Shown here: one piece after another, positions 24,693 to 37,336 of the stretch
Layout: each line of letters starts with the position of its first letter
How positions within the stretch are numbered: the stretch's first letter is position 1
Assembly (NCBI RefSeq): GCF_014268815.2
Contig: NZ_JABWRE020000001.1
Span: 1,059,001 to 1,123,000 of the forward strand
Direction of reading: 5' to 3'
Origin: Pseudomonas urmiensis
GTDB lineage: Bacteria > Pseudomonadota > Gammaproteobacteria > Pseudomonadales > Pseudomonadaceae
Length of the DNA: 64,000 nt
The notes under the pieces: generated by a model
Databases searched by the model: none
The model's input: only the letters and a program-made list of their open reading frames with translations
What the model was told of the DNA's origin: nothing
Made by a program: the position numbers and the translations under genes

Positions 24693-26465
24693 ATGGCTAG
24701 CATTCCAACCATTTCCTTCGACGCCATCATCATCGGTGGCGGCGGCGCCGGCATGCGCGCAGCGCTGCAGCTGGCCCAGGGCGGTCACAAGACTGCCGTC
24801 GTGACCAAGGTCTTCCCGACCCGTTCGCACACTGTATCCGCCCAGGGCGGCATCACCTGCGCCATCGCTTCGGCCGACCCGAACGATGACTGGCGCTGGC
24901 ACATGTACGATACCGTCAAGGGTTCCGACTACATCGGTGACCAGGACGCTATCGAATACATGTGTCAGGAAGGCCCGGCTGCGGTCTTCGAGCTCGACCA
25001 CATGGGCCTGCCGTTCTCGCGTACCGAAACCGGCCGTATCTACCAGCGTCCGTTCGGTGGTCAGTCCAAGGACTTCGGTAAAGGTGGCCAGGCCGCCCGT
25101 ACCTGTGCTGCTTCCGACCGTACTGGTCACGCGCTGCTGCACACCCTGTACCAGGGCAACCTGAAAGCCGGTACCACCTTCCTCAACGAGTACTACGCCG
25201 TTGACCTGGTGAAGAATCAGGAAGGCGCCTTTGTCGGTGTGATCGCAATCTGCATCGAAACCGGCGAAACCATGTACATCAAGTCCAAGGCCACCGTTCT
25301 GGCCACTGGCGGTGCGGGCCGTATCTACGCCTCCACCACCAATGCCCTGATCAATACCGGTGACGGTATCGGCATGGCCCTGCGTGCCGGTGTACCGGTG
25401 CAGGACATCGAGATGTGGCAGTTCCACCCGACCGGCATCGCCGGCGCCGGTGTACTGGTCACCGAAGGTTGCCGCGGTGAAGGTGGTTACCTGATCAACG
25501 CCCACGGCGAGCGCTTCATGGAGCGTTACGCGCCGAACGCGAAAGACCTGGCCGGCCGCGACGTTGTCGCCCGTTCCATGGTCAAGGAAATCATCGCCGG
25601 CAACGGCGTGGGCCCGAACAAGGACCACGTACTGCTGAAGCTGGACCACCTGGGCGAGGAAGTGCTGCACAGCCGCCTGCCAGGTATCTGCGAACTGTCC
25701 AAGACCTTCGCCCACGTCGACCCGGTCGTCGCTCCGGTTCCGGTTGTCCCGACCTGCCACTACATGATGGGTGGCGTTGCCACCAACATCCATGGCCAGG
25801 CCATCACCATGGACGAAGAAGGCAAGGATCACATCATCCCAGGCCTGTTCGCCGTAGGTGAAGTGGCGTGCGTATCGGTTCACGGTGCCAACCGCCTGGG
25901 CGGCAACTCGCTGCTCGACCTGGTGGTGTTCGGTCGTGCTGCCGGCCTGCACCTGGAGAAGGCGCTGAGCGACGGCATCGAGCATCTCGACGCCAGCGAC
26001 ACCGACATCGAAGTTGCCCTGAACCGCCTGAACAAACTCAACGAGCGCTCCACTGGCGAAGACGTTGCCAGCCTCAAGCGCGAGCTGCAGAGCTGCATGC
26101 AGAACTACTTCGGTGTATTCCGTACTGGCGAATACATGCAGAAGGGTATCGAGCAGCTGGCTGGCCTGCGTGACCGCATCGCCAACGTGAAGATCAACGA
26201 CAAGTCCCAGGCCTTCAACACCGCGCGTATCGAAGCGCTGGAGCTGCAGAACCTGCTGGAAGTCGCCGAAGCTACCGCCATCGCGGCCGAAGCCCGTAAA
26301 GAGTCGCGCGGCGCTCACGCCCGTGAAGACTTCGAAGACCGTGACGACGAAAACTGGCTGTGCCACACCCTGTACTACCCGGGTGAGAAGCGCGTTGCCA
26401 AGCGCGGCGTCAACTTTGCGCCGAAGACCGTTCCGGCCTTCGAGCCAAAAATCCGGACTTACTAA
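24693..26465 (+). CDS. sdhA: Succinate dehydrogenase flavoprotein subunit
   Basis: The 590-residue catalytic subunit oxidises succinate to fumarate. FAD binding is shown by [19 protein letters not shown], and the covalent flavin histidine lies in [11 protein letters not shown]. Substrate-site motifs include [33 protein letters not shown] and [14 protein letters not shown]. Length and motifs are complete. It is the third gene of sdhCDAB. Confidence 0.98.
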   Translation: MASIPTISFDAIIIGGGGAGMRAALQLAQGGHKTAVVTKVFPTRSHTVSAQGGITCAIASADPNDDWRWHMYDTVKGSDYIGDQDAIEYMCQEGPAAVFELDHMGLPFSRTETGRIYQRPFGGQSKDFGKGGQAARTCAASDRTGHALLHTLYQGNLKAGTTFLNEYYAVDLVKNQEGAFVGVIAICIETGETMYIKSKATVLATGGAGRIYASTTNALINTGDGIGMALRAGVPVQDIEMWQFHPTGIAGAGVLVTEGCRGEGGYLINAHGERFMERYAPNAKDLAGRDVVARSMVKEIIAGNGVGPNKDHVLLKLDHLGEEVLHSRLPGICELSKTFAHVDPVVAPVPVVPTCHYMMGGVATNIHGQAITMDEEGKDHIIPGLFAVGEVACVSVHGANRLGGNSLLDLVVFGRAAGLHLEKALSDGIEHLDASDTDIEVALNRLNKLNERSTGEDVASLKRELQSCMQNYFGVFRTGEYMQKGIEQLAGLRDRIANVKINDKSQAFNTARIEALELQNLLEVAEATAIAAEARKESRGAHAREDFEDRDDENWLCHTLYYPGEKRVAKRGVNFAPKTVPAFEPKIRTY

Positions 26466-26476
26466 GGGTGGCTGCT

Positions 26477-27181
26477 ATGTTGAAAGTCGAAGTTTATCGT
26501 TACAACCCCGACACCGACTCGGCGCCCAAGATGGAGTCGTTCGACGTCGATACCGGCGGCAAAGACCTGATGGTGCTGGACGTGTTGGCACTGATCAAGG
26601 AAAAGGACGAGGGTTTCTCGTACCGTCGCTCCTGCCGTGAAGGCGTGTGCGGTTCCGATGGCATGAACATGAACGGCAAGAACGGCCTGGCCTGCATCAC
26701 CCCGCTGTCGGGCGTGGTCAAGGGCAACAAGCTGATTCTGCGTCCGCTGCCAGGCTTGCCGGTCATTCGTGACCTGGTGGTCGATATGAGCATCTTCTAC
26801 AAGCAGTACGAGAAGGTGAAGCCATTCCTGCAGAACGACACCCCGGCTCCGGCCATCGAGCGTCTGCAGTCGCCGGAAGATCGCGACAAGCTGGACGGTC
26901 TGTACGAGTGCATCCTGTGCGCTTGCTGCTCGACTTCCTGCCCGTCGTTCTGGTGGAACCCAGACAAGTTCCTCGGTCCAGCTGCTCTGCTGCAGGCTTA
27001 TCGCTTCCTGGCCGACAGCCGTGACACCAAAACCCAGGAGCGCCTGGCGTCCCTGGATGACCCGTTCAGCGTATTCCGCTGCCGCGGGATCATGAACTGC
27101 GTAAACGTTTGCCCGAAAGGTCTGAACCCTACCAAGGCAATCGGTCACGTACGTAACATGCTGCTGCAAAGCGGCACCTGA
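26477..27181 (+). CDS. sdhB: Succinate dehydrogenase iron-sulfur subunit
   Basis: This 234-residue protein has three clusters. The 2Fe-2S domain has SCREGVCGSDGMNMNGKNGLAC. The 4Fe-4S and 3Fe-4S sites are in CILCACCSTSCPSFWWN and CRGIMNCVNVCPKGLNPTKAI. It carries electrons from SdhA to the quinone site. ATG 26477 has a well-placed AAGGGTGG; a GTG at 26468 is in frame but lacks one. It is followed by 246 bases before sucA with no terminator seen, so readthrough into suc genes is possible. Confidence 0.97.
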   Translation: MLKVEVYRYNPDTDSAPKMESFDVDTGGKDLMVLDVLALIKEKDEGFSYRRSCREGVCGSDGMNMNGKNGLACITPLSGVVKGNKLILRPLPGLPVIRDLVVDMSIFYKQYEKVKPFLQNDTPAPAIERLQSPEDRDKLDGLYECILCACCSTSCPSFWWNPDKFLGPAALLQAYRFLADSRDTKTQERLASLDDPFSVFRCRGIMNCVNVCPKGLNPTKAIGHVRNMLLQSGT

Positions 27182-27427
27182 TTCAAAGCTGTTGCAAGTG
27201 CAAGACACCAAGGCGCGGGTGGTGAGCCCGCGCTGAGGTGAAACCCGAGCAAGGGCCCACAAAGCCCGCGCTCATTACCTATGAAGATATGAGACCAGCA
27301 GGGGCTTTCCGGGCTGGTACCCGGAAAATCTGCAGGATCCTCGGTGGCGTGGTTAGTCGCTGTTCTCGGGCTTTCTCATGTGTGCTGAGGCGCTTGCCGA
27401 TCCGTCCCCGAACGAGGGTGACCAAGC

Positions 27428-30259
27428 ATGCAAGAAAGCGTGATGCAGCGCATGTGGGAAAGCGCCCACCTTTCAGGTGGTAACGCTGCATATGTGGAAG
27501 AGCTCTACGAGCTCTACCTGCACGACCCTAACGCTGTGCCAGAAGAGTGGCGCACCTACTTCCAGAAGTTGCCCGCCGACGGCAGCACCGCTACCGATGT
27601 ATCGCACTCGACAATCCGCGACCATTTCGTACTGCTGGCGAAGAACCAGCGCCGCGCCCAACCGGTTTCCGCCGGGAGCGTGAGCAGTGAACACGAGAAG
27701 AAGCAGGTTGAAGTTCTGCGACTGATCCAGGCCTATCGTATGCGCGGCCATCAAGCTGCCAAGCTCGACCCCTTGGGGTTGTGGCAGCGTCCTGCGCCCG
27801 TAGACCTGTCGATCAATCACTACGGCTTGACCAATGCCGATCTTGATACGACCTTCCGTGCCGGCGACCTGTTCATCGGCAAAGAGGAAGCGAGCCTACG
27901 CGAAATCCTCGATGCGCTGCAGAAGACATATTGTCGCACCATCGGCGCCGAGTTCACCCACATCGTCGATTCCGAGCAGCGCAGCTGGTTCCAGCAGCGT
28001 CTGGAAAGCGTGCGTGGGCGTCCGGAATTTTCCGCTGATGTGCAAACGCACCTGCTTGAGCGCGTGACCGCAGGCGAAGGCTTGGAAAAATACCTGGGCA
28101 CCAAGTACCCAGGCACCAAGCGCTTCGGTCTTGAAGGCGGCGAAAGCCTGATCCCGATGCTGGACGAAATGATCCAGCGCTCCGGCTCCTACGGCACCAA
28201 GGAGGTCGTGATTGGCATGGCCCACCGCGGCCGCCTGAACGTGCTGGTCAACACCTTCGGCAAGAACCCGCGCGAGCTGTTCGACGAGTTCGAAGGCAAG
28301 AAGATGAACGAGCTGGGCTCCGGTGACGTGAAGTATCACCAGGGCTTCTCCTCGAACGTGATGACCACCGGTGGCGAAGTTCACCTGGCCATGGCGTTCA
28401 ACCCGTCCCACCTGGAAATCGTATCGCCAGTGGTCGAGGGTTCGGTGCGCGCCCGTCAGGACCGCCGCAACGACACCGTTGGCGACAAGGTGCTGCCGAT
28501 CTCGATCCACGGCGACGCGGCCTTCGCCGGCCAAGGCGTGGTCATGGAAACCTTCCAGATGTCGCAGACCCGCGGTTTCAAGACCGGCGGTACCGTGCAC
28601 ATCGTGATCAACAACCAGGTCGGTTTCACCATCAGCAACCCGCTGGACTCGCGTTCCACCGAGTACGCCACCGACGTTGCCAAGATGATTCAAGCGCCAA
28701 TCCTGCACGTCAACGGTGACGATCCGGAAGCGGTGCTGTTCGTGACCCAGCTGGCCATCGATTACCGCATGCAGTTCAAGCGTGACGTGGTCATCGACCT
28801 GGTCTGCTACCGTCGTCGCGGCCACAACGAGGCCGACGAGCCCAACGGTACCCAGCCGCTGATGTATCAGCAGATCAGCAAGCAGCGCACCACCCGTGAG
28901 CTGTATGCCGAGGCGCTGATCCAGGCCGGTCGCATCGACGCCGAGCGCGCTCAGGCCAAGATCGACGAGTACCGCAACGCCCTGGACAACGGCCTGCATG
29001 TGGTCAAGAGCCTGGTCAAGGAGCCGAACCGCGAGCTGTTCGTCGACTGGCGTCCATACCTGGGCCATGCCTGGACCGCGCGTCACGACACCCGTTTCGA
29101 CCTCAAGACCCTGCAGGACCTGTCGGCCAAGCTGCTTGAGCTGCCGGAAGGCTTCGTCGTTCAGCGTCAGGTCGCGAAGATCTACGAAGATCGCCAGAAG
29201 ATGCAAGCCGGTGGCTTGCCGATCAACTGGGGTTATGCAGAGACCATGGCCTACGCCACCCTGCAGTTCGAAGGTCACCCGATCCGCATGACCGGCCAGG
29301 ACATCGGCCGTGGCACCTTCTCGCACCGCCACGCGGTGCTGCACAACCAGAAGGACGCCAGCACCTACGTGCCGCTGCAGAACCTGTTCCCGGGCCAGCC
29401 GCGCTTTGACCTGTACGACTCCTTCCTCTCGGAAGAAGCGGTACTGGCCTTCGAATACGGCTACTCGACCACCACGCCAAACGCGCTGGTGATCTGGGAA
29501 GCCCAGTTCGGCGACTTCGCCAACGGTGCGCAAGTGGTGATCGACCAGTTCATCACCAGTGGCGAGCACAAGTGGGGCCGTCTGTGCGGTCTGACCATGC
29601 TGCTGCCGCACGGCTACGAAGGCCAGGGTCCTGAGCACTCCTCGGCGCGTCTGGAGCGTTACCTGCAGCTGTGCGCTGAGCACAACATCCAGGTCTGCGT
29701 ACCGACCACCCCAGCCCAGATCTACCACCTGCTGCGTCGCCAGGTGATCCGTCCGCTGCGTAAGCCGCTGGTGGTCCTGACGCCGAAGTCGCTGCTGCGC
29801 CACAAGTTGGCCATCTCGACGTTGGAAGACCTGGCCGAAGGCTCGTTCCAGACCGTGATCCCGGAAATCGACACGCTCGATCCGGCCAAGGTCGAACGCA
29901 TCGTCCTGTGCAGCGGCAAGGTCTACTACGATCTGCTGGAAAAACGCCGTGCCGAAGGCCGCGAAGACATCGCCATCGTGCGTATCGAGCAGCTGTATCC
30001 GTTCCCTGAGGACGACCTGGTGGAAATCCTTGCCCCGTACAGCAACCTCAAGGCTGCAGTGTGGTGCCAGGAAGAGCCGATGAACCAGGGCGCCTGGTAC
30101 AGCAGCCAGCACCACATGCGCCGTATCCTGGGCCGCCACAACAAGGCACTGGTCCTGGAATACGCCGGCCGCGACGCTTCCGCCGCGCCAGCCTGTGGTT
30201 ACGCATCGAAGCACGCCGAGCAGCAAGAGAAACTGCTGCAAGACGCCTTCACTGTTTAA
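27428..30259 (+). CDS. sucA: 2-oxoglutarate dehydrogenase E1 component
   Basis: The 943-residue thiamine-diphosphate enzyme decarboxylates 2-oxoglutarate in the TCA cycle. It shows the N-terminal YVEELYELYLHDPNAVPEEWRTYF, the GMAHRGRLNVLVN motif, the GDxxFAGQG motif as GDAAFAGQGVVMETFQM, and the TPP/metal segment RRGHNEADEP. GQDIGRGTFSHRHAV and QFGDFANGAQVVIDQFI are also present. A GAGG ribosome site lies before ATG 27428. It is the first gene of sucA-sucB-lpdG. Confidence 0.98.
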   Translation: MQESVMQRMWESAHLSGGNAAYVEELYELYLHDPNAVPEEWRTYFQKLPADGSTATDVSHSTIRDHFVLLAKNQRRAQPVSAGSVSSEHEKKQVEVLRLIQAYRMRGHQAAKLDPLGLWQRPAPVDLSINHYGLTNADLDTTFRAGDLFIGKEEASLREILDALQKTYCRTIGAEFTHIVDSEQRSWFQQRLESVRGRPEFSADVQTHLLERVTAGEGLEKYLGTKYPGTKRFGLEGGESLIPMLDEMIQRSGSYGTKEVVIGMAHRGRLNVLVNTFGKNPRELFDEFEGKKMNELGSGDVKYHQGFSSNVMTTGGEVHLAMAFNPSHLEIVSPVVEGSVRARQDRRNDTVGDKVLPISIHGDAAFAGQGVVMETFQMSQTRGFKTGGTVHIVINNQVGFTISNPLDSRSTEYATDVAKMIQAPILHVNGDDPEAVLFVTQLAIDYRMQFKRDVVIDLVCYRRRGHNEADEPNGTQPLMYQQISKQRTTRELYAEALIQAGRIDAERAQAKIDEYRNALDNGLHVVKSLVKEPNRELFVDWRPYLGHAWTARHDTRFDLKTLQDLSAKLLELPEGFVVQRQVAKIYEDRQKMQAGGLPINWGYAETMAYATLQFEGHPIRMTGQDIGRGTFSHRHAVLHNQKDASTYVPLQNLFPGQPRFDLYDSFLSEEAVLAFEYGYSTTTPNALVIWEAQFGDFANGAQVVIDQFITSGEHKWGRLCGLTMLLPHGYEGQGPEHSSARLERYLQLCAEHNIQVCVPTTPAQIYHLLRRQVIRPLRKPLVVLTPKSLLRHKLAISTLEDLAEGSFQTVIPEIDTLDPAKVERIVLCSGKVYYDLLEKRRAEGREDIAIVRIEQLYPFPEDDLVEILAPYSNLKAAVWCQEEPMNQGAWYSSQHHMRRILGRHNKALVLEYAGRDASAAPACGYASKHAEQQEKLLQDAFTV

Positions 30260-30301
30260 TGCTTTCGCGCACCTGAAACCGAATTTAAGGAAACACTGAT
30301 A

Positions 30302-31522
30302 ATGGCTATCGAGATCAAAGCCCCAACCTTCCCGGAATCGGTTGCCGATGGCACCGTTGCCACCTGGCACAAACAGCCGGGCGAAGCCGTCAAGCGTGAC
30401 GAGCTGATCGTCGACATCGAGACCGACAAAGTCGTTCTGGAAGTGCTGGCTACCGCTGACGGCGTGCTGGGCGCAATCGTCAAGGGCGAGGGCGACACCG
30501 TCCTGTCCGACGAAGTCCTGGGCTCGATCGTTGAAGGCGGCGCTGCTGCCGCTGCGCCTGCTGCCGCCCCGGCTGCCGGCGCCGCTGCTCCGGCCGCTGC
30601 TGCCGATGCTGGCGAAGACGATCCAGTTGCTGCGCCTGCCGCACGCAAACTGGCTGAAGAAAACGGCATCGACCTGGCGTCGGTCGCTGGCACTGGCAAA
30701 GGCGGTCGCGTCACTAAAGAAGACGTGGTTGCAGCCGTTGCCAACAAGAAGTCCGCACCTGCCGCAGCACCTGCTGCCAAGCCTGCCGCCGCCGCCCCAG
30801 TTGTGACCGCCGCCGGCGATCGCACCGAGAAGCGCGTGCCGATGACCCGCCTGCGCGCCAAGATCGCCGAGCGTCTGGTCGAAGCCCAGTCGAACATGGC
30901 CATGCTGACCACCTTCAACGAAGTCGACATGACCGAAGTCATGGCCCTGCGTTCGAAGTACAAGGACCTGTTCGAGAAGTCCCACAACGGCGTACGCCTG
31001 GGCTTCATGTCGTTCTTCGTCAAGGCCGCTACCGAAGCCCTCAAGCGCTTCCCAGCAGTCAACGCCTCGATCGACGGCAACGACATCGTCTACCACGGCT
31101 TTGCTGACGTCGGCGTCGCCGTCTCCAGCGACCGTGGCCTGGTGGTACCGGTACTGCGCAACGCCGAGCAAATGAGCCTGGCGGAAATCGAGAACGGCAT
31201 CGCCACCTTCGGCAAGAAGGCACGTGACGGCAAGCTGGGCATCGAAGAAATGACCGGTGGTACCTTCACCATCACCAACGGTGGTACATTCGGCTCGATG
31301 ATGTCGACCCCGATCGTCAACCCACCGCAGGCGGCCATTCTGGGCATGCACAACATCATCCAGCGTCCGATGGCGATCAATGGCCAAGTGGTCATTCGCC
31401 CGATGATGTACCTGGCGCTGTCCTACGATCACCGCCTGATCGACGGTAAGGAAGCGGTAACCTTCCTGGTGACCATCAAGAACCTGCTGGAAGACCCGGC
31501 TCGTCTGCTGCTGGACATCTAA
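30302..31522 (+). CDS. sucB: Dihydrolipoyllysine succinyltransferase (E2 of 2-oxoglutarate dehydrogenase)
   Basis: A 406-residue E2 core. The lipoyl domain carries Lys43 in ETDKVVLEV. An Ala/Pro-rich hinge follows, then the E3-binding domain ([30 protein letters not shown]), a second Ala/Pro-rich linker and the catalytic domain ending [16 protein letters not shown] with the active histidine. It transfers the succinyl group to CoA. It lies 42 bases after sucA and is followed by a palindromic gap before lpdG. Confidence 0.98.
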   Translation: MAIEIKAPTFPESVADGTVATWHKQPGEAVKRDELIVDIETDKVVLEVLATADGVLGAIVKGEGDTVLSDEVLGSIVEGGAAAAAPAAAPAAGAAAPAAAADAGEDDPVAAPAARKLAEENGIDLASVAGTGKGGRVTKEDVVAAVANKKSAPAAAPAAKPAAAAPVVTAAGDRTEKRVPMTRLRAKIAERLVEAQSNMAMLTTFNEVDMTEVMALRSKYKDLFEKSHNGVRLGFMSFFVKAATEALKRFPAVNASIDGNDIVYHGFADVGVAVSSDRGLVVPVLRNAEQMSLAEIENGIATFGKKARDGKLGIEEMTGGTFTITNGGTFGSMMSTPIVNPPQAAILGMHNIIQRPMAINGQVVIRPMMYLALSYDHRLIDGKEAVTFLVTIKNLLEDPARLLLDI

Positions 31523-31532
31523 AACGCAGCTG

Positions 31533-31595
31533 CAAGCGGTAAGTGGCAAGCTCCAGGGGGAGTGCGCCACTTGCCGCTTGAGGCTTGCCGCTTGA
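31533..31595. repeat. Palindrome and direct repeat between sucB and lpdG
   Basis: CAAGCGGTAAGTGGC (31533-31547) and GCCACTTGCCGCTTG (31566-31580) are inverted copies with one mismatch and an 18-base loop. CTTGCCGCTTGA then recurs in the next 15 bases. With no T run it is not a normal terminator. It could stabilise the sucAB message end or process the transcript. Confidence 0.7.
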
Positions 31596-31602
31596 AGCTT
31601 AA

Positions 31603-33051
<1,449 letters not shown>

Positions 33052-33223
33052 TTATAAGAAACCACGGCGGGCTGCCCGTCGTGAGTCTTGCGTGCATGAC
33101 TCACCGCGGAACGTCCGCCGGACCGGGCCTTTGGGACCACCCAACGGTTAAAGGTCACAGGTGGTGCGGCGCCGTAACTGGCGCAGCGCCGAAGCGCAGT
33201 ACCTAACGAAGACGGTAAAAAGC

Positions 33224-34390
33224 ATGAATCTTCACGAGTATCAGGGTAAGCAGCTGTTCGCTGAATACGGCCTGCCAGTTTCCAAGGGTTTCGCAGTCGA
33301 CACCCCTGAAGCTGCAGCAGAAGCCTGCGAAAAGATCGGCGGTTCCGAGTGGGTTGTAAAAGCTCAGGTTCACGCTGGCGGTCGCGGTAAAGCGGGCGGC
33401 GTCAAGCTGGTTCGCAGCAAAGAAGACGCCAAGGCGTTCGCTGCGCAATGGTTGGGCAAGAATCTGGTCACTTACCAGACCGATGCCAACGGTCAACCAG
33501 TCTCCAAGATCCTGGTCGAATCCTGCACTGACATCGCCAAAGAGCTGTACCTGGGCGCTGTAGTCGACCGTTCGAGCCGTCGTATCGTGTTCATGGCTTC
33601 CACCGAAGGTGGCGTGGACATCGAGAAAGTCGCTCACGACACTCCTGAGAAGATCCTCAAGGCCACCATCGATCCGCTGGTCGGCGCTCAGCCGTTCCAA
33701 GGTCGCGAGCTGGCTTTCCAGCTGGGCCTGGAAGGCAAGCAAGTCACTCAGTTCGCCAAGATCTTCGTAGGTCTGGCCAAGCTGTTCAAGGATCACGATC
33801 TGGCCCTGCTGGAAGTGAACCCGCTGGTGATCAAGGCCGATGGCGATCTGCACTGCCTCGATGCCAAGATCAACATCGACGCCAACGCCATGTACCGTCA
33901 GCCTAAGCTGAAAACCTTCCACGACCCGTCGCAAGACGACGCCCGTGAAGCCCACGCTGCCAAGTTCGAACTGAACTACGTAGCCCTGGAAGGCAACATT
34001 GGCTGCATGGTCAACGGTGCCGGCCTGGCCATGGGTACCATGGACATCGTCAACCTGCACGGCGGCAAGCCAGCCAACTTCCTCGACGTAGGTGGTGGTG
34101 CTACCAAAGAGCGCGTGACCGAAGCCTTCAAGATCATCCTGTCCGACAGCAATGTCGCGGCCGTACTGGTCAACATCTTCGGCGGCATCGTTCGCTGCGA
34201 CATGATTGCCGAAGGCATCATCGGCGCTGTGAAAGAAGTCGGCGTCAAAGTACCGGTTGTCGTCCGTCTGGAAGGCAACAATGCCGAACTCGGCGCTAAA
34301 GTACTGGCAGAAAGCGGTTTGAACATCATTGCTGCAACCAGCCTGACCGACGCTGCTCAACAAGTTGTCAAAGCTGCGGAGGGCAAGTAA
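33224..34390 (+). CDS. sucC: Succinyl-CoA synthetase beta subunit
   Basis: A 388-residue ATP-grasp subunit starting [12 protein letters not shown], with [14 protein letters not shown] in the nucleotide site, LLEVNPLVI and [15 protein letters not shown]. It makes ATP or GTP from succinyl-CoA with SucD. ATG 33224 is chosen because the N-terminus is invariant in the family; longer in-frame sequence upstream is not family-like. The stop overlaps the sucD ATG by one base. The 172-base gap before it may carry a separate promoter. Confidence 0.98.
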   Translation: MNLHEYQGKQLFAEYGLPVSKGFAVDTPEAAAEACEKIGGSEWVVKAQVHAGGRGKAGGVKLVRSKEDAKAFAAQWLGKNLVTYQTDANGQPVSKILVESCTDIAKELYLGAVVDRSSRRIVFMASTEGGVDIEKVAHDTPEKILKATIDPLVGAQPFQGRELAFQLGLEGKQVTQFAKIFVGLAKLFKDHDLALLEVNPLVIKADGDLHCLDAKINIDANAMYRQPKLKTFHDPSQDDAREAHAAKFELNYVALEGNIGCMVNGAGLAMGTMDIVNLHGGKPANFLDVGGGATKERVTEAFKIILSDSNVAAVLVNIFGGIVRCDMIAEGIIGAVKEVGVKVPVVVRLEGNNAELGAKVLAESGLNIIAATSLTDAAQQVVKAAEGK

Positions 34391-35274
34391 TGAGCGTCCT
34401 GATCAATAAAGACACCAAAGTCATCTGCCAGGGCTTCACCGGCTCGCAGGGTACTTTCCACTCCGAACAAGCCATCGCCTACGGCACCAAGATGGTTGGC
34501 GGCGTGACCCCAGGCAAAGGCGGCACCACTCACCTGGGCCTGCCAGTGTTCAACACTGTGAAAGAAGCTGTAGAAGCTACCGGCGCTGATGCGTCGGTGA
34601 TCTACGTTCCGGCTCCTTTCTGCAAAGACTCGATCCTGGAAGCGGCCTTCGGCGGCATCAAGCTGATCGTCTGCATCACCGAAGGCATTCCTACCCTGGA
34701 CATGCTCGATGCCAAGGTCAAGTGCGACGAGCTGGGTGTTACCCTGATCGGCCCTAACTGCCCAGGCGTTATCACTCCGGGCGAGTGCAAGATCGGCATC
34801 ATGCCAGGTCACATTCACTTGCCAGGCAAGGTCGGTATCGTTTCGCGTTCCGGCACCCTGACCTATGAAGCCGTCAAGCAGACCACCGACGCCGGCTTCG
34901 GCCAGTCGACCTGCGTCGGCATCGGCGGTGACCCGATCCCAGGCTCCAACTTCATCGACATCCTGAAGCTGTTCCAGGAAGACCCGAAGACCGAAGCGAT
35001 CGTCATGATCGGTGAGATCGGCGGTTCGGCTGAAGAAGAAGCGGCTGCCTACATCAAGGCCAATGTCACCAAGCCTGTCGTGTCTTACATCGCTGGTGTT
35101 ACCGCACCTGCTGGTAAGCGCATGGGCCACGCTGGCGCCATCATCTCCGGCGGCAAGGGTACTGCAGACGAGAAGTTCGCTGCCCTGCAAGACGCTGGTG
35201 TGAAAACCGTGCGTTCCCTGGCAGACATCGGCAAGGCCCTGGCCGAGCTGACTGGCTGGGAAGCCAAGAAGTAA
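34390..35274 (+). CDS. sucD: Succinyl-CoA synthetase alpha subunit
   Basis: The 294-residue subunit binds CoA ([18 protein letters not shown]) and carries the phosphohistidine in [17 protein letters not shown] (about residue 246). With SucC it completes the step from succinyl-CoA to succinate. Its ATG overlaps the sucC TAA by one base. A tetraloop hairpin terminator follows about 30 bases after the stop. Confidence 0.98.
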   Translation: MSVLINKDTKVICQGFTGSQGTFHSEQAIAYGTKMVGGVTPGKGGTTHLGLPVFNTVKEAVEATGADASVIYVPAPFCKDSILEAAFGGIKLIVCITEGIPTLDMLDAKVKCDELGVTLIGPNCPGVITPGECKIGIMPGHIHLPGKVGIVSRSGTLTYEAVKQTTDAGFGQSTCVGIGGDPIPGSNFIDILKLFQEDPKTEAIVMIGEIGGSAEEEAAAYIKANVTKPVVSYIAGVTAPAGKRMGHAGAIISGGKGTADEKFAALQDAGVKTVRSLADIGKALAELTGWEAKK

Positions 35275-35302
35275 GTAACACGTAGTACCCCCCACGCGCA
35301 CA

Positions 35303-35327
35303 GAGGCCACCTTCGGGTGGCCTTTGT
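35303..35327 (+). terminator. Terminator after sucCD
   Basis: AGGCCACC and GGTGGCCT form a stem closed by a TTCG tetraloop, followed by a broken T tract. It is probably the end of the suc operon. Confidence 0.65.
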
Positions 35328-35349
35328 CGTTTCTGGGGGGGCAAGATTG

Positions 35350-35453
35350 CTGTTGGTTGATCTGGCCTCTTCGCGGGCTAGCCCGCTCCCACAGTGCACA
35401 TGAAGTCCCTGTAGGGGCGGGCTTGCCCGCGAAGAGGCCGGATCAGCCAACAG
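35350..35453. repeat. Inverted pair of REP elements
   Basis: Two 45-base arms (35350-35394 and 35409-35453) are inverted copies with about five mismatches around a 14-base centre. Each contains the P. putida REP core CTTCGCGGGCNAGCCCG. It lies between sucD and brnQ. Confidence 0.85.
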
Positions 35454-35745
35454 AAAATCGATCGGTTCAATAGAATTTTTAAGCCTTACCCCTTTCCCAG
35501 TCCTGCGATAATTGCCCGCGTCCTCGGTCGCGCAGACGACAAACACATACGCACATCGGACAAGCAGCACTGTTACAGTGCGTTTTCCAGGCAAAACGTT
35601 TAACCTACGCGCTCACTCTGTGCCCGTGCCCCAAAAGGGAACGACACGCTAAACGGGTCTGGCCTATCAAGCCGGGCAGCATTTCCCTCACCCATGGGGA
35701 AATCCCTTCTCGAATCCCGATTTCAGCAGTGTGGTACGACCCTAA
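35454..35745 (+). promoter_or_regulatory. brnQ upstream region
   Basis: These 292 bases hold no gene. Near the start codon there is a small hairpin (ATTTCCC at 35681-35687 and GGGAAAT at 35697-35703), and no known riboswitch is recognised. The brnQ promoter should be here, but no clear -35/-10 pair was settled on. Confidence 0.35.
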
Positions 35746-37059
35746 ATGAAAGTGTTAAAAGGCCAGGATATCCTGGCACTTGGCTTTATGACGTTTGCGC
35801 TTTTCGTAGGCGCCGGCAATATCATCTTCCCGCCTATCGTCGGCCTGCAGTCCGGTCCGCACGTGTGGATGGCAGCCCTGGGCTTTTTGGTCACCGCGGT
35901 CGGCCTGCCGGTCATCACCGTGGTCGCCCTGGCCAAGGTCGGCGGCGGCATGGACGCGTTGAGCAGCCCGATCGGCAAGTTCTTCGGCGGCCTGCTGGCA
36001 GCTGTCTGCTACCTGTCGGTAGGTCCTCTGTTCGCCACCCCGCGTACCGCTACGGTGTCGTTCGAGGTAGGCGTGGCGCCGCTGACCGGTGAAAGCCCGT
36101 TGGCCTTGTTCATCTACAGCCTGGTGTACTTCCTGGTGGTGCTGGCAGTGTCGATGTATCCGGGCAAGCTGCTCGATACCGTTGGCCGCTTCCTGGCGCC
36201 GCTGAAGATCATTGCCCTGGCTGTGCTGGGCATCGCTGCTTTCGCGCTGCCAGCGGGGACCATTGGCGAAGCGCAACCGGCCTATGCTGCCGCAGCCTTC
36301 TCCAAGGGCTTCTCCGATGGCTACCTGACCATGGATACCCTGGGCGCCCTGGTGTTCGGTATCGTCATCGTCAATGCCATCCGCTCGCGCGGTGTCGAGT
36401 CGCCGCAGCTGATTACCCGCTATGCCATCATTGCCGGTCTGATTGCCGGTGTCGGCCTGGCCCTGGTGTACATCAGTCTGTTCCGCCTGGGTGCTGGCAG
36501 CCACGATATCGCGGCGGATGCCACTAACGGCGCAGCGGTATTGCATGCCTATGTGCAGCACACCTTCGGATCGCTGGGCAGTGGCTTCCTGGCCGTGTTG
36601 ATCGCGCTGGCCTGTCTGGTAACTGCGGTAGGCCTGACCTGCGCCTGCGCCGAGTACTTCAGCCAGATCCTGCCGCTGTCGTATCGCGCCTTGGTGGTGA
36701 TCCTGGCAGGCTTCTCGCTGCTGATCTCCAACCTGGGCCTGACCAAGCTGATCATGTTCTCGATTCCGGTGCTGACGGCCATCTACCCGCCGTGCATCGT
36801 GGTAGTGGGCTTGAGCTTCGTCAAAGACCTGTGGAACTCGCCGACGCGCATTCTGGCGCCGGTGATGTTGGTCTCGCTGGTATTCGGCGTGGTCGATGCG
36901 ATCAAGGGCAGCAGCCTGGCTCACGTGCTGCCAGACTTCATGGCTCACCTGCCGTTCAGCAATGAAGGCATGGCCTGGCTGGTGCCTTCGGTCATCACCC
37001 TGGCCGGGGCCGTGGTCTGCGACCGCATGCTTGGCAAGCCGCGCGAGGCCATGGCCTGA
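35746..37059 (+). CDS. brnQ: Branched-chain amino acid permease (LIVCS family)
   Basis: The 437-residue inner-membrane carrier has about 12 helices and imports Leu, Ile and Val with Na+ or H+. It begins [30 protein letters not shown], and the [11 protein letters not shown] and [14 protein letters not shown] segments are typical of BrnQ/BraB. The full family length is present. It is transcribed alone and ends at a strong terminator. Confidence 0.94.
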   Translation: MKVLKGQDILALGFMTFALFVGAGNIIFPPIVGLQSGPHVWMAALGFLVTAVGLPVITVVALAKVGGGMDALSSPIGKFFGGLLAAVCYLSVGPLFATPRTATVSFEVGVAPLTGESPLALFIYSLVYFLVVLAVSMYPGKLLDTVGRFLAPLKIIALAVLGIAAFALPAGTIGEAQPAYAAAAFSKGFSDGYLTMDTLGALVFGIVIVNAIRSRGVESPQLITRYAIIAGLIAGVGLALVYISLFRLGAGSHDIAADATNGAAVLHAYVQHTFGSLGSGFLAVLIALACLVTAVGLTCACAEYFSQILPLSYRALVVILAGFSLLISNLGLTKLIMFSIPVLTAIYPPCIVVVGLSFVKDLWNSPTRILAPVMLVSLVFGVVDAIKGSSLAHVLPDFMAHLPFSNEGMAWLVPSVITLAGAVVCDRMLGKPREAMA

Positions 37060-37123
37060 TGGATTGAGACCAGGAGGCAGGCGCCGGCCACAAGCCGAAG
37101 GGCGCCAGCAAATGGTTGAGACC

Positions 37124-37159
37124 AAAAACCCCGTATCCGTCAGGATGCGGGGTTTTTTT
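37124..37159 (+). terminator. Intrinsic terminator of brnQ
   Basis: AAAAACCCCGTATCC and GGATGCGGGGTTTTT form a long stem with a 4-base loop, followed by further T. Confidence 0.92.
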
Positions 37160-37196
37160 CTGGTCGGTCCCCACTCAGGCATCTGCGCAGATGTCG

Positions 37197-37235
37197 TGCG
37201 TGGGAGCGGGCTCGCCCCGCGATAAGGCCCGCACG
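37197..37235. repeat. Single REP-like palindrome
   Basis: GTGGGAGCGGGCTCGCCCCGCGATAAGGCCCGCAC resembles one arm of the REP pairs elsewhere in the window, of the CCCCGCGATA subtype seen at 44.6 kb. No inverted partner is found in the same gap. Confidence 0.65.
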
Positions 37236-37336
37236 AGCAAAGCAGATTATTCTCTCAAGCACGTGCCTTTTACCGAATCCAAACGTCGAAAACCGGTCAA
37301 TATCTTTCTTTGCACCTGAACGGTCGAGAACCCTGC

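Noticed and set aside
24189..26366. Minus-strand open frame of about 725 codons
   Set aside because: It is antisense to sdhC, sdhD and sdhA, with no recognisable domain and no ribosome site.
27896..31570. Very long open frame on the minus strand (over 1200 codons)
   Set aside because: It lies wholly antisense to sucA and sucB, whose motifs are complete, and has the Val/His/Gly/Gln-rich make-up of reverse frames in GC-rich DNA.
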